The translations under genes and the position numbers were made by a program. A stretch of 64,000 nt of DNA from Stramonita haemastoma (taxonomy: Eukaryota > Mollusca > Gastropoda > Neogastropoda > Muricidae). The notes below the pieces were generated by a model. It searched no databases. It was not told the DNA's origin and was given only the letters and a program-made list of their open reading frames with translations. Location: contig CM060318.1 of assembly GCA_030674155.1 (NCBI GenBank), forward strand, positions 2,119,184 to 2,183,183, read 5' to 3'. This document shows, piece after piece, positions 1 to 13,009 of the stretch; the stretch's first letter is position 1, and each line of letters starts with the position of its first letter.

Positions 1-6
1 TGTATG

Positions 7-40
<34 letters not shown>

Positions 41-150
41 ATATCTATCTTATCATTATCATATCTCTCTCTCTATCTATTCTATATAGTATGTATATAT
101 AATATATGTATATATATATATATATATTATATAGATATAGATATAGATAT
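1..150. repeat. (CTAT)n and TA-rich simple repeat
   Basis: The first 105 bases are CTAT/TCTA tetranucleotide repeats that decay into TATA-type sequence to about 150. Nothing coding is visible. Confidence 0.9.
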
Positions 151-540
151 ATATATTCTAGAAAAGGTTGATTCTGAGATACAAAAATCCTAAAATCAAT
201 TTAAGCTCTTAAAGTTGGAACAGAAGCATGATAAATTGAAATAAGATGTTTAATTATTCAATGTCTTTGTGTGAACATATGTCGTAAATATCTGGCTACA
301 TACTTTTCTTTTAATTATAAGGTTCACACTGAGACTTTTGTGGTAAAAGATGCCGCCTTTTGGAGAAAAATTAAGACTTTTCAAGAACTTTCTCAGAAGA
401 CTTTTTAAAGACCTTATCCCCCTCCCCCCCCCCCCCCCCCCCCCCCCCCCCCATGTGTGGCAGGGTGGCAAAAGAGCCCTGATCAATACCTATTGGAAAT
501 GTGATTAAGTTTTTTTTCAAGGAGAGAAAGTGTACAAATA
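151..540. other. AT-rich sequence with a 31-base poly-C run
   Basis: This is unique-looking AT-rich DNA with no coding potential. A C homopolymer covers about 422-452; it gives apparent poly-Gly reading frames on the other strand that I do not regard as genes. Confidence 0.7.
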
Positions 541-738
541 ATATAATAATAATAAATAATAAATAATGATACACAGAATTTATATAGCGCTATATCTTGT
601 AAAACAAACCAAAGCGCTTGCATTCGACCTATACAAGACACAAGCAATCATTAACAATTTATAGTTTTAGCAAATTCGAATGTACATACACACGCACGCG
701 CACACACACACATACACACACACACACACATACACACA

Positions 739-830
<92 letters not shown>
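541..830 (-). mobile_element. LINE F 3' end with (CA)n, minus strand
   Basis: On the minus strand it reads a (GT)n tract, TTCGAATTTGCTA, TGATTGCTTGTG, AATGCAAGCGCTTT, a palindromic ATATAGCGCTATATA-type motif and an AT-rich (ATT)n tail. The same order is found at 23070-23362, 33600-33855, 46780-46990 and 57180-57480, where longer copies carry reverse-transcriptase sequence upstream. So this is a 5'-truncated copy containing only the 3' UTR. Confidence 0.85.
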
Positions 831-831
<1 letters not shown>

Positions 832-1404
832 AAGTACCACCTAAGAGGGATGGCAAAGTTAGACAAATAAGTAAACTTTTTTTTTAAGCCAATGCAAAAT
901 AGAGAAAATTTATTTTTTCTCATACGCTATATGGCAATACTTTTTTAATTTTTCTATGAGAATTTTTGCATTAGAAAATAGGTACATGTGTTCCATAACC
1001 TATGTGGTCGTTGGCAAGTGAAGTGTCAGCAGATACCTTTAAAAAAAAAAAGGAATTGGAAAATAGGCAATCAAATAGGCTTTGATTTTGGCTGAAGTAG
1101 CCAGACTTGCTCAAAAATCCTAAAAAAAAATTAAAAAAAAAATTTGGGGGGAAAATATCCTAGTCATTAGGATTTTTCGCTGCTGTTGTGAATCTGTGTT
1201 TCGCCACCACTACCTTAACGGGGCAGTTCAGAATTTTTTTGGAGGGTGGAATTGGCAAGTTTTCCAGTAATGTGAGCAAATCTGTGTAATGATTCTTCAG
1301 GGGTATACCCATTCGTGTGTGGTGTTAAGTTCATCAGTCAGATTTGATGAAAGTTGTAGGCTTTTTTTTTTTCTTTTTAAAGTTTTCACTAAACATTAGT
1401 GTTC
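831..1404. other. Unique AT-rich sequence, no gene seen
   Basis: There are several A-runs (1041-1050, 1121-1143) and no open frame with protein-like composition. No repeat of this segment was noticed elsewhere in the window. Confidence 0.6.
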
Positions 1405-1409
1405 TATAG

Positions 1410-1496
<87 letters not shown>

Positions 1497-1510
1497 GAGA
1501 GAGAGAAAGA
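1405..1510. repeat. (GA)n microsatellite
   Basis: Nearly pure GA dinucleotides with GGA interruptions. Serine/leucine-rich minus-strand frames here are translation artefacts of the repeat. Confidence 0.95.
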
Positions 1511-3094
1511 GGGTAGTTGTGGGGAGGAGACATCAGGTTGGAAGGAGAGGAGGGAAGGGAAGGGGTGTTTAGTAGGGGTTTGGATACACACTTAGAGCAG
1601 TGGGGACACAAAAAGAGGGCTGGCTGGTAGACGTTTTTTCTTTTTTTTTTTTTTTTTTTTGGGGGGGGTCATATTTTTATGGATTAAAAAAATGCCCGAG
1701 GCCTGAAATATTTTGACAGCTAAACTGGAAATTTGTGGGCACTGATGTCCAATGTGTAGCCTTGTCTTTTGATAGAACTGGTGATTCCATTTTAAAGCTT
1801 CCTGCTATTGCCAGCTACACACCATTCATTTCTTTATTCAAATAAACTAGTATTTCAAGGATAATCGAAAAAGTGTTAGTGTGCTTTTTTTAAATTAATT
1901 ATTTATTTTTTACATCCAGTCCATATGCACGTGGTTATCTGTTCATCGGGCACATGGCCTACTCGTCTGAAAAGGGTCCAGGTTTTAAAATGTGCGTAAC
2001 ATTGTCTTTAGCTACATACCAGTTGTCCACGCGCTATTGTGTCCACATGGATTCTAACATTCAGACAGACCATCTGACAGACAACCCTTACCCCCTATTA
2101 ACTTTTAACACTTAACAATAACCTCAACACTAACCCTGGCCCGACATGTGGACACAAAAGGCAGGTGGATAATGGTGTATTATGCTGACACAGTGGCTAA
2201 ACATTTTTTCTTTGGAGTTGGTAGGAGGGAGGGAGGGGCGGAAAAGTTTTGGGAAAAAGGATGCTAGGAAGGGGGAGGGGTGTTATGTTCTGGTATATAG
2301 TGATGGGGAAAGAGGTGTAAAGACTGAGGATGGGGATAGGGGACAGGCAAACTTCTGGTTAGCTTCAGGGGTGGGTGGAGGTGGGGAGCCTTTTAGAAAA
2401 AAACGTGTACCTAAAAATAATACATTAGGTTATAATCCTCATTGGGTTGCTTTTCACATTTTTTTCTGGCATTAAAAGCAAGTATAAGTAAGTAGGATGT
2501 TGGATTTAGAAAGCATGATGGAATAATCAGTGAAAGGGTGTGCATTTGAGAAAAGTAAAAACAGAAGTAGGAGGCCTGGTTTTAGAATGCATCAATGAAT
2601 AATTTTGATGGAAGGCGCTGGGAAACTGTGATACTGTATTACAGAAATGGGGCGTTATTAAAAGCAGGGGTATGTGGTTTGTTCCTGTGTATGTTTCTGT
2701 GGGTGCATGTTTGGCAGAATTTGTGTGACAGGGTTACCTAGGGAATGGTCTTCCTCAGGTATTTATCATCACCAGTGTAAGCTACATTGTGCAGCCTACC
2801 CAAAAGTTGTGCACCCTTGTGTGTGGTTTTATATTTTGGGGGTGGAGGTAAGTGGAGAATAGCAGTTACCTAAATAACATGAAGTTAAAACTGTACGTCT
2901 GAAGATTAAAGAAACAGCTGGCTTTGTTTATTTAACCAACACTGACTTTAAAAACTCGCCATTGCTTTTTTAAAGGCTGGAGGTGTAGGAAGTATTGGAA
3001 TGTCACATTAAATTAAGAAAGAAAATGCAATATTTTGTTTTTAAAAAAGGCATATATCTTGAACCTTGAGTTATTTTTTTTCCTTTTGTTATTG
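1511..3094. other. Unique sequence with a SINE A fragment; no gene recognised
   Basis: It contains a poly-T tract at about 1637-1660 and a degraded minus-strand SINE A 3' piece at about 1909-1998 (TACATCCAGTCC and GGCCTACTCGTCTGAAAAG are diagnostic). The plus-strand frame 2182-2475 is Gly/Arg-rich and low complexity, and lacks any domain I know. I see no exon borders here. Confidence 0.55.
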
Positions 3095-3385
3095 AAGTAC
3101 GGTATAGCTCAATGATCAGAACACTCACATTACCAAAGCTATGGTTAAAGCAGCAATGAGCATGGTTACCAAGCAGATGAGTAACTTTTTGCGGGTATTG
3201 GCATCAATAGTCATCCAGCTGTAAATGGGTACCTGCCCAATTTAGGGACAGGAAAGAGAAGCGGTGGGAGAGGAGATAGGCGCCGCCCTCAATATACTGG
3301 CCCCTGGAGAAGCTGAGGTCTCTGTTACCTCCCTTTCCAACCATCACATAGGTTATGGAAACACTTTTACCTTTACCTTTTATTC
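3095..3385 (+). mobile_element. SINE C copy 1
   Basis: It starts with a tRNA-like head (TAGCTCAATGATCAGAACACT) and ends near CACATAGGTTATGGAAACAC. The core (GTAAATGGGTACCTGCCC and CCCTGGAGAAGCTGAGGTC) is repeated with clear similarity at 16675-16905. Interspersed copies with a tRNA-like start and no coding capacity fit a SINE. The family name is not known to me. Confidence 0.75.
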
Positions 3386-6300
3386 TACAAAATGGGGTGT
3401 AATAAATGTTTGTTTTTAATGTTACAGGTAGATTAGGATTGTAGGTATGTGACTGTCCTGCTCCCTGATTTCCTTGTCTTTTGCTTTGCTGTAGCTCAGG
3501 GACATCCCCGTGGGGATGTTAGGGGCTCTTTCAGTGTAAATAGCACCCCACCTTCTGGAAACTCTGTGCTAGACATTTCCTCTTTTCTATCTCTCTCTTT
3601 GTTTCTGTCTTTCTCCTTATCTTTCTCTAATTTCTTGTGCTTATTTTCTGCCTTCCCAGTGCACTCTCCTGCCTTTTTTCAAGCAACTCTTTCAGTTTTC
3701 TGTTTTCATTATATGACACTCTGCCTGTTTTTATTGTTCTGGCACCAGGTAGTGAGATTTAGACATTGAGATGGGGACAGGATATCCATTTTGCAGTTGT
3801 TTTTGCCCATGTGGCACTTTTTATGTCTATTTTTTAACTTCCAATATGTTTATCCTTTTTTATGCTTTTTTGTAATATGGGGATGATGAATTAAGCGGAA
3901 TGGCTGGTGTCCTCAGCACAGTCTGGTTTATTCAGCCTTAAGGAATGAAATGATTTAGGTATTGTGTCATTTAATTTTTTTTTCAGATGGACAGTGTTAG
4001 ATATTTGAAAGTATTAGGAAGTGTTGGTTTTGAACCTGAAGTTGTAAGTTACTGGAGCCACTGAATCTGAATAAGGTGACAGCCTTGATATTGGGCTTTC
4101 GTGGTCAGTAGGATTATAAACAATATCATGATTATGAGCTCAGGGACATGCTCGTTAACCAGGTAATAGTGCTTCCAGTCCATTGATAGACTACTCCATC
4201 TGCATCTCTCCCAGCAGTCTTTGTTTTCCATTTGTCAGTGCAAATGTATTAATTATAGCCTTTTTTGTTTTGTTTTTATTCAATTAAATCTGAAAAGGAA
4301 ATGAAATAGGAGAGAAAAGGTTTAGAGGCCCAATGTATTTTTTTTAATGCAGAAAAACAGAAAAGAGATGAAAACAACAAAAAAATGAACTGGGGAAAAG
4401 AGGTGGGAGACCCCACAAAAAACTGATTCGTATTGGCAAGACTAAAATGACAGATTTCACATCAATCAGCGCTATTTGCTGCATGATGAATTTTCTTGCC
4501 AGCTTTCCTGGATTTGTTCAACCTTTCTACTGTATCTGTTGTGTACATAGTGTTTTTCTGCAAGTATGAGACTTCACTCCAAATGTGTATATTCCAAAAA
4601 TCCAGTGCAGCCAATGATGTAAAATCTCACTGATAATCCAGTGTGGTGCAGGGTTTTCATTTACCCCTTCGTGCTAATTTTAGGGATTTTATCAAATCTG
4701 GGTTGTGTGAAACTAGAAAACTGAGCACGTGTGGGTTTGTTTTAGTGGCTGGTCGTAAACTGTAAACAAGCAGTTGTACGAAATACTTAGGTGTATGAAT
4801 GTTTGGGGGGTTTTGTGTGCTTTAAACTTGATAAAGGAAATACATTTCAGCAAGGAATGCTGGTGGACAGTCAGTCTTGTATTTAAAGTACTTGCTCTTT
4901 CCACTTACCCCTTTTCCATCACATGTTTTGAGATTTTGTATGGAAACATTTACTCTAGATTTCTTGGACTTGACTATGAAAAGCCGATGTTTCTTTCATT
5001 CTTGCTTTTTTGATTACTCAATTTGAAGTACTGAGCACAAAGGGAAGTAATTCATTGCTGATGCCTTTTTCCTTTTCATTGTATCTGGTAGAGTGTGGGT
5101 ATTGTCAATGGCGGTGTAACCAACTCTACTTAAAAACATTCCAACATAGCCTGACATGAATAGTTTTTGTAGTCACTTTCATGATTTTGCTCCTGAAGCA
5201 TTTGCCTGTATTGGGCTTATCTGTTCCCCAGCTTTAAGGAACACGGGTTTGTTGTGTGGTTTCTCTTCCACCATTAGCTTGTTTTCACATTTTTTCTTGC
5301 ATAAAAAGCAAGCATAGTTACACTGTGATCTAGTAAAAGTTTTATTTTTCTCCTAAGTATAACATTGCCCTTTCTTGAATGAGTTACCCAGTGCTTTTGC
5401 ATGTACATGTGTTTTCGATATTGGTGTCTTTTGCTATTTGATGTTTCAATATTTGTTTTGAGGTTTTATTATTTTGGTCTTTATCTTGGCAGTTGTGTAA
5501 TTGGTTTAGTTGCATGTAACCATTCCAAGCATTGCCCATATTATTCACCTTCAGATGAAGGATGGCGTATGTGTGTAGCTTGCTGCTGTACTGTATCATT
5601 CTTATGACAACCTGAAGGTTGTGGCTTAGCCATGTTTTTAAACTATCAGTTTTGTGTCAAATTCTTAGTAGTTTTGCATTGTATTGGTAGACTTGTTTAA
5701 ATTATGCAGTTAATACATTCCACTTTGTTTGCTGTTCCCTTCCTCTATCTTAATACTTCAGGGTCAAATTAATTTTATATACATTATTTTGAAAAATACA
5801 TTTGAAGCTGCTTTCTAGATGATTTTCCTCCCATGAAAGGGAAATTGGAAAACCCATTTTCCAGTAGTGTGTACTATATTTTGCTTTTAAATGAGTGGAG
5901 AAAATGTATGTTCCCTTTAGAAGATCAACAAAAATTTTCGAGTACCATATTGCTTCCATTTTTCATGGATGTCATGACAGCCTTGTACACAGTCAATAAA
6001 TGTGTACCTGAAGAAAGGTTAGGTGGTGAGCACACACCACTGGCACTTGACTACCCAACTGACTTTTTTTTTACTGAGAAAAATACAAGGCTTTGCACAA
6101 CATTCAAGCTGAAACTTGTACATACATCGTAAGTGTCTGTACTTTCTGGCTGTAAAGATAACACGGCTGGAGTTTAGCTTTTTGTCACTGTGTTTTAAAA
6201 GCATACAGGATTGACCACATTGTGGTCTGAACTGTTTCAAAAGATGGTGTATGAATTAAAAAGCCAGTTGGTCAGTCATTGTGTCACTGCTGGTCAGAGC

Positions 6301-6450
6301 ATTGGGAAAAGCCTACCTCCCCTTTCAGCCAAAAAAAACCCAAAACGCTGGAGTTAGGGCTGGGTAGCCGGTTCGCAGCTGAAACATAACAAAATGAAAA
6401 TTTCAGGACAACTTGCTATGACTCCAAAATGGGTTATTTTCAATGTTTCT
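3386..6450. other. Unique AT-rich sequence, no gene recognised
   Basis: About 3 kb of T-rich sequence with short frames only, none with recognisable domains. It looks like intergenic or 3'-UTR-type DNA. No similarity to other parts of the window was noticed. Confidence 0.55.
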
Positions 6451-7092
6451 TCCCATAGCTGAATAAAACATTTACTCAACTAGAAAAACATTGTCATAAG
6501 TTGATGGAAAGTAAACTTCTAGGTGTAATGATTGACAACAACCTTTCATGGATGATGCACATAAATAAATTATGCAAACAGTTTCCAAACAAGTGTGCCA
6601 ATTATGCAAAATCAAACACTTTATCAAATACATGCCAGAAAAGTATTCTTACATGCTTACATTTTATCTTCCATTAATTATTGTTCTACACTTTTTGATA
6701 CAGCGAATGCCAATATCCTAAAACCTCTTAACAGCATGTACAAAGAGCGCTCAAAGCAGTTCTCTTAAAATCATCTACTTTAACTGAGACAGACTATGAA
6801 AAATTGAGGTTCTTCCATTAAAAGATATGTTCACCATAAATAAAGGAATATTTATGCATAAAATTATGACAGGACTTGCTCCACAAACCCTCCATTCTAA
6901 ATTCCATATGTCTTCCCGATACTCCATCAAAATTCAACTACCAAAACCTAGAATTGACCTGTTTAAATCAAGCCTTGCATACTCAGGTGGCTTACTCTGG
7001 AACATGCTTCTGGCACACGTGAAAACATCCAGTGTAAAGAAACTTTCAAGAAAGCCATTTATACCCACCTCAAAATACTTATATTAATATGC
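6451..7092 (+). mobile_element. LINE G-type fragment, C-terminal part of the RT protein
   Basis: Broken frames give MESKLLGVMIDNNLSW, then KDMFTINKGIFMHKIMTGLA and KPRIDLFKSSLAYSGGLLWN. The same blocks occur in the longer LINE at 40195-43955 (KVLGVTIDENLSW; LRIDLFKTSLLYSGPTLWN). So it is a 5'-truncated, frameshifted copy of the same CR1/L2-type family. Stops and frame changes show it is dead. Confidence 0.82.
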
Positions 7093-7225
7093 TTACACAA
7101 CAGAACCCCTACTACATGTTTTGAATAGTATGTTTATGAACTGAGCACTTGTATGTTTTTTACACAACAGAACCCCCACTACATGTTTTGAATAGTATGT
7201 TTATGAACTGAGCGCTTGTATGTTA
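7093..7225. repeat. Tandem duplication of about 68 bp
   Basis: Two adjacent near-identical blocks start at ACACAACAGAACCCC and end with GAACTGAGCxCTTGTATG, differing at a few bases. This is a recent local duplication in the 3' flank of the LINE fragment. Confidence 0.85.
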
Positions 7226-7539
7226 TCTGAAATCCATGTTATTGGCAATCAACTGAACATTTTTCTTTTTTTATAGTAAAACTGTCTTAGTTGCTGTGTT
7301 AGGATTTATATTTTATGTGTATTATTATTTGAAAATATTATCTTGATTTTCCATCATGTATGCACTATCTGAAAATGCATTAGATTATGTCTAATTACTG
7401 GACAATCTTTTATATAAAGTTTCTATACATACTATATCTTGACGTGTTTTGCCTGCTTGTAGTTACATTGGTGTTTTTTTTGTCTTTTTGTTTGGGTATT
7501 TCTCTCAGTAATGGCTCCCCTTACTATTCCCTTGGAATG

Positions 7540-7910
7540 TATTGATTTTCATAATACGAATGTTCTGGCTTAAAGAGTGTGATGCTTTGTGTGCCATCGT
7601 CTGAATGATTGCAGTCTTCTTCTTCAATAGTATATATGATATTTTTAATGCATTGAGCTCGATTTAAACCTGGTTAATATAACTTTAAATGCTGTTTCGT
7701 TGCTATTTGATATTTCATATATACTGTTTTGTTTTGTTTTTGTTTAGTTTAGTTTTTTGATTGTTTGTTTGTTTGCTTCTCGGTTTTTTTCTTTTTTTCT
7801 CATCTCCTATAGGTTTCATTTGATGATAATTATTGTTTAAAAGAAGTGTTTTTATGGATGTTTTCAAATACTTTATTGACTGGGTATTTATGATGATGTA
7901 ATTTGAAGAT

Positions 7911-7980
<70 letters not shown>

Positions 7981-8460
7981 TCTCTTCTCCTTCCTTTCCT
8001 TTCCACCTTCACTCTCACATACACTGTCCTTGACTTATCACTAATAGGCATTTGGTTCAATTTGAATGAAATTGAATTTTACTGTTTAAATAATAGAGAA
8101 TGATTTTTGATTAGTTTTTGTGTTTAAGGTTTTATGTTTTTTTTATGTTGTTTTGTGTTGTGTGTGTGTTGTGTGTAGTGTGGTGTGGTGTGTTATGTGT
8201 TGTGTTTGTGTGGTGTGTGTGGTGTGTGGGTGATTTAATGCCTTCTTTGCTAGTGTTTTCCCCCTCACACACGAAAACAACAAAACACGCACACACAGAC
8301 ACGCACACACAGACACGACACACATACACACGCACACCCACACACACAGGAATGTTTATTTTTGATATGAATGTTTTGGCTTATAGATTTGTAATGCCTT
8401 ATGTACAATCGTCCTGAATAATTGCATTTTCTCCTTCATCTTCATTACACATTATTAGTA

Positions 8461-8535
<75 letters not shown>

Positions 8536-9057
8536 TTATTATTTTTTTTCTTTTAATGAATTAAGTTTGATTTAAAACTGGTTTGTATAACCTTAAATGT
8601 TGTCTCGCTCCTATTGATATTTCTTTTATACAGTTTTGCTCTTTTGTTTGTTTGTTTTCTTTTCGGATTTTTCTTTTCATTGTTAGGCTTTGGCCACATT
8701 GTGAGCTTTTAGGTTTCATTGATGATAATTATTGTTTACAGAATGTGTTTTGAAATACTTTGTTGACTGTTTGTTTTGATCTCGATGTAATTTGAAGATG
8801 CCTGTCTTTTCTTTTTTTCCCTCCATCTTCCACTTCCACATATGGTATACTAGTCTTATCATTGGATAGGCAATGTTTCGGTTCTTATTGAAATTTGAAT
8901 TGAAATTGTATTTTACTGTTTAAATATAGAGACACGAATTTTATTTAGTATTTTTTGTGTGTTTAAGGGTTTTTATGTTTGTTTTTTTATGTGTGTGCGC
9001 GTCTTTTTCCTTGTTGCCTTCTTTGCTTGTTTTTCCTCCTCACACACAGACGCACGG

Positions 9058-9095
<38 letters not shown>

Positions 9096-9138
9096 CGCAC
9101 GGGCACACACACACACACACACACACACAGACGCACGG

Positions 9139-9212
<74 letters not shown>

Positions 9213-9635
9213 GCACGGGCGCACACACACACACAACACACACACACACACACACAACACACACACACACACACATGGAATGTGTTATTTTTCCTATGAA
9301 TGTTTTGGCTCATAGATTTGTAATGCCTTATGTTTTCATGGTCCTGAATATTTGCTTTTTTATCTTCATGGTATATTATATCATCTTTTAATGTATTGAG
9401 TTTGATTTAAAACTGGCTTATATTTATAACCTTAAATGTTTCGCTCCTATTTTGATATTTCTTTTATACAATCATGCACTTTTGTTTGTAGTTTGCTTTT
9501 TTGGGTTTTCTTTTCTTTGTTAGATTTGGCCACATTGTGAGCTTATAGGTTTCATTGATGATAATTATTTTTTTTTAAGTGTGAGTGTTTTGAAATACTT
9601 TGTTGACTGATTTGTTTTGATGACGATGTAATTTG

Positions 9636-9709
<74 letters not shown>

Positions 9710-9920
9710 CCTTCCTTTCCAACTTACACCTTCACATATGCTATCCTAGACTTATTACGGAGAGGAGTGTTTTGGTTGTTATATTGGATTGAAATTGTAT
9801 TCTTACCATTTGAATATAAAGATGTGTTTTTATGTAGCTTTTTGTGTTTAAAGGGTATTTATGTTACTTTTTTATGTCTGTTTTTTTTCCCTTTTATGCC
9901 TACTTTGCTTGTTTTCCCGC

Positions 9921-9992
<72 letters not shown>

Positions 9993-9995
9993 TTA
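7540..9995 (+). repeat. Three tandem copies of a roughly 0.8-0.9-kb unit, each carrying CT and CA microsatellites
   Basis: The landmark string order GAATGTTTTGGCT, TGGCCACATTGTGAG, GGTTTCATTGATGATAATTA, a (CT)n tract, TTTACTGTTTAAAT, then a (CA)n tract occurs from about 7556, about 8370 and about 9297. The first copy is the most diverged. CT tracts lie at 7911-7978 and 9639-9704 and are almost absent in copy 2 (about 8805). CA tracts lie at 8263-8350, 9058-9273 and 9923-9986. Copy 2 also contains a TA tract (8464-8531). No coding sequence is evident; His/Cys-rich frames are repeat artefacts. Confidence 0.85.
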
Positions 9996-10855
9996 AATAA
10001 TTATCAGTGTATCCAGTTAGGATGATGCGTTTTGTTGAATGTATCCCGTTTTTCTTCTTTTAAAATATTGGTTGAACTGCTGTTGGTGGTGATGCTGGTA
10101 TGTAGGGGTAGGGAGGGGGTTCCTTAGCTTTATTCCCTGATCAGGGCAAGGGCTGGATAAAAAAAAGTGTGTAATGCTTAACTCTGTAACCCTTGAAAAA
10201 TAAAGATTATTCATTCATTCATTCATTCATTACAAAAAATGACCATAAATAAAACAAGTTGATCAAGGTCTGTTCAGAGTTCCATGTATGAATGACTGTA
10301 GAGTATGTTAACGGGATCTGAGATGCATATACACCTCTTCTCTGTACTTCTCTCTCTCGCTACCCCTCTCTAGTGTTTCACTCTCCCCTGTTCTTTACAT
10401 TCAAATGAAGTCAACTCGCTGACAATACACAGAGGTACTCCAATGCCTTTAGAAAGCTCAAGCACTCCTTAACCAATTGTAAATCAAGTTCATCCAAAGC
10501 CTGATTTATTTAAACCTATGCAGAATAATGCTAAAGCACTTTGTCAGATTTATGGAAATTGGGCATGTGCAAGTGTCCGAAATGTCGCTATCGAATTTAT
10601 CTGAATAATTTGGTGCTGATAATTATGCGCTTGACATAAGAAAACTGCTTGGTAATGATGCCAGCCCATGTATTTTGAAAACTGAAGTAGCAGTAGTAGC
10701 TTAAGGAAAGTTGCAGGATATTTTGGAAAGCGCTTGGTATCAGACTTCATACAGCAAACCACATACTTCACACTACATCTTGTGGGAAAAGGCATTGTGA
10801 AGTATGCCCTTAATGTAAACCGTGATGTGAGGCCACTTCCTTTCAGGCTAGTTAA
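9996..10855. other. Unique sequence, no gene seen
   Basis: It includes a short (ATTC)n at about 10209-10230, just after an AATAAAG at about 10200. Only short frames without recognisable domains occur. Confidence 0.55.
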
Positions 10856-11135
10856 AAGTTAAAGTCTGTCCCGAGCCATAAGGCTCATCAGGCCGGTGCT
10901 TATCCCGGTTTCTGTGGCGTTAAGCGACTGAGAGTCATAGACTCCCCCCTGGATAGGACGCCAGTCTATCGCAGGGTTAACCCCCAACACAAGGTTGGTA
11001 CCCCTTTTACACCTGGGTGGGGTGAGAAAATTGCCGTAAAGTGCCTTTTCCAAGGGCACAACGCCACAGCGGAATAGCTGGGATCGAACTCGCAACCTTT
11101 AGATTACGAGTACAACGCTTTCAGGCTAGAGTTGG
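10856..11135 (-). mobile_element. SINE D copy 1
   Basis: On the minus strand a tRNA-like head (AAGGTTGCGAGTTCGATCCC, B-box-like) is followed by a body with CCTTTTACGGCAATTTTCTC and GATAGACTGGCGTCCTATCC. A close second copy lies at 49978-50258 with a complete head, including TCTAGTGGTTAGGGCGTTGG. It is a tRNA-derived retroposon with no coding capacity. Confidence 0.85.
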
Positions 11136-11159
11136 CATCATTGATCTCTGTAAATCTCT

Positions 11160-11385
11160 GTGTGAAAGATTTAGAGTGACCGGGTTCACTAAAAGGCAGG
11201 ACACTTTTTACTTTTTGGTGTGATAGGAAAAGTAACCTTGAAAGATTGAGAGTGAGTGGGTTTATTGAAAGGCAAAATCTTTTTATATTTGAAGTGAGAC
11301 ATGAAAATCAGTGTTGGAAGATTTAAAGTAACTAGGTTTAAAAACAGGCAGAATTTCTTTTATATTAGATGTGTAAAGCTTACTA
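11160..11385. repeat. Three diverged tandem copies of about 77 bp
   Basis: Blocks beginning TGAAAGATTTAGAGTGACCG, TGAAAGATTGAGAGTGAGTG and TGGAAGATTTAAAGTAACTA share the same internal order (AAAGGCA, TTTTTA, GTGAxA). The divergence suggests an old duplication. Confidence 0.7.
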
Positions 11386-11459
11386 AATAATGTTTTACTG
11401 ATTTGATTTACTTTGGTTTATATGATGTATGCCAAAGTCAACAGAAAGCGACAGTTTTA

Positions 11460-11725
11460 GGAAATACGCATTTCGAAAAGTACACATAGACACACACGCG
11501 ATATGACACAGACAGACAGACAGATGAGACTATAAACCGAGGTCCTGTATGCGAACGCACGCAGAACATCTTGCTATCACGTTTTTCCTTCCTATTTCCG
11601 GAAGAGTAGGCCATTGTGTGCCGGTGGGAACGAATGACGAAATTTACAATACTGCATACACACAGAGACTGAATGTGAAAAAGCACACAACTGCACATTT
11701 TATTATCCTCAAAATAAAAATAATA
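11460..11725 (+). mobile_element. SINE A, head missing
   Basis: It carries the SINE A central part (GATGAGACTATAAACCGAGG), the GCGAACGCACGCAGAACATC block, GTGTGCCGGTGGGAACG and a degraded LINE-like tail ending in AAAATAAAAATAATAA. Compare the full copy at 15726-16078. Confidence 0.85.
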
Positions 11726-11749
11726 ACAAAAAACCAAAGAAAAAAGGCA

Positions 11750-11805
11750 GACAAACAGACAGACTGACGGACAGACAGACAGACACAGACAGATAGACAC
11801 ACACG
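11750..11805. repeat. (CAGA)n microsatellite
   Basis: Short GACA/CAGA tetranucleotide tract directly after the SINE A tail. Confidence 0.85.
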
Positions 11806-11989
11806 GATAGAATACAAAGTTTCTCCCTTTTTCTTATTAACATTGTGAAAAAAGACAGCCTGTGTATTTCTCATTGTATCGGATGTGTAATCTCCCAGTT
11901 TTCTTTCATATTTCACCCTTGAAAATCTATCTTCCTGTGTTGAGGCTTTAGCACTGCACCCTTCACTTAACCACAACTTTTCTAGTCAG

Positions 11990-12935
11990 GTTTACTCTGG
12001 GGGGGTTGGTTACACAACAATCTGACCATGGGAAGGTTGTTTAACTCGATATCGAACATGTGAAGGTTGTTTAACTAAAATTTAAACATGTGAAGGTTGT
12101 TTAATTGAAATTTAAACATGTGAAGATTGTTAAACTAGAATTTAAACATGTGAAGGTTGTTTAACTAAAATTTAAACATGTGAAGGTTGTTTAACTAATA
12201 TTTAAACATGTGAAGGTTGTTTAACTAGAATTTAAACATGTGAAGATTGTTTAACTAAAATTTAAACATGTGAAGATTGTTTAACTAGAATTTAAACATG
12301 TGAAGATTGTTTAACTAAAATTTAAACATGTGAAGGGTGTTTAACTAAAATTTAAACATGTGAAGGTTTAACTAGAATTTAAACATGGGAAGATTGTTTA
12401 ACTAAAATTTGAAGATGGACAGATTGTTTAACTAGAATTTGAACATTCGAAGATTGTTTAACTGAAATTTAAACATGTGAAGATTGTTTAACTAATAATT
12501 GAACCTGTGAAGTTTAACTAAAATTTGAACATGAGAAGGTTATTAAACTAAAATTCGAGCATGGGAAGATTGTTTAACTGAAATTTGAACATGGGAAGAT
12601 TTTTTAATTAAAATCTGTACATGAGAAGATTTTTTAACTGGAATTTGAACATGGGAAGATTGTTTAACTAATATTGAAACATGTGAAGATTACCTAAAAT
12701 TTGAACATGGGAAGATTGTTTAACTAATATTGAAACATGTGAAGATTACCTAAAATTTGAAAATGGGAAGGTTGTTTAACTGAAATTTGAACATGGACAG
12801 ATTGTTTAACTCAAGTTTGAACATATGAAGATTGTTTAACTAAAATCTGAATATGTGAAGATTGTTAAACTGAAATTGAACACAAGCAGATCGTTACCTA
12901 AAATCTATACAGAAGACTGCTAAAAGGGAATTTGT
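11990..12935. repeat. 30-bp minisatellite, plus orientation
   Basis: About thirty imperfect units of 30 bp (core AACATGTGAAGGTTGTTTAA) diverge progressively to the right. Stops in all frames exclude coding. The same unit recurs in inverted orientation at 13010-13180. Confidence 0.93.
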
Positions 12936-13009
12936 AATGTGTAGATTGTTGTATCTTGCCGTATTTAAACATTGGCATGATACTCGTCATAATTGTTTAA
13001 TCAAATTCA

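Noticed and set aside
2182..2475. 97-codon Gly/Arg-rich plus-strand ORF
   Set aside because: Low-complexity composition from a GGGA-rich stretch, with no start context or domain.
8957..9391. His/Thr- and Cys/Val-rich ORFs on both strands
   Set aside because: Products of a CA microsatellite with GACGCACGGG interruptions.
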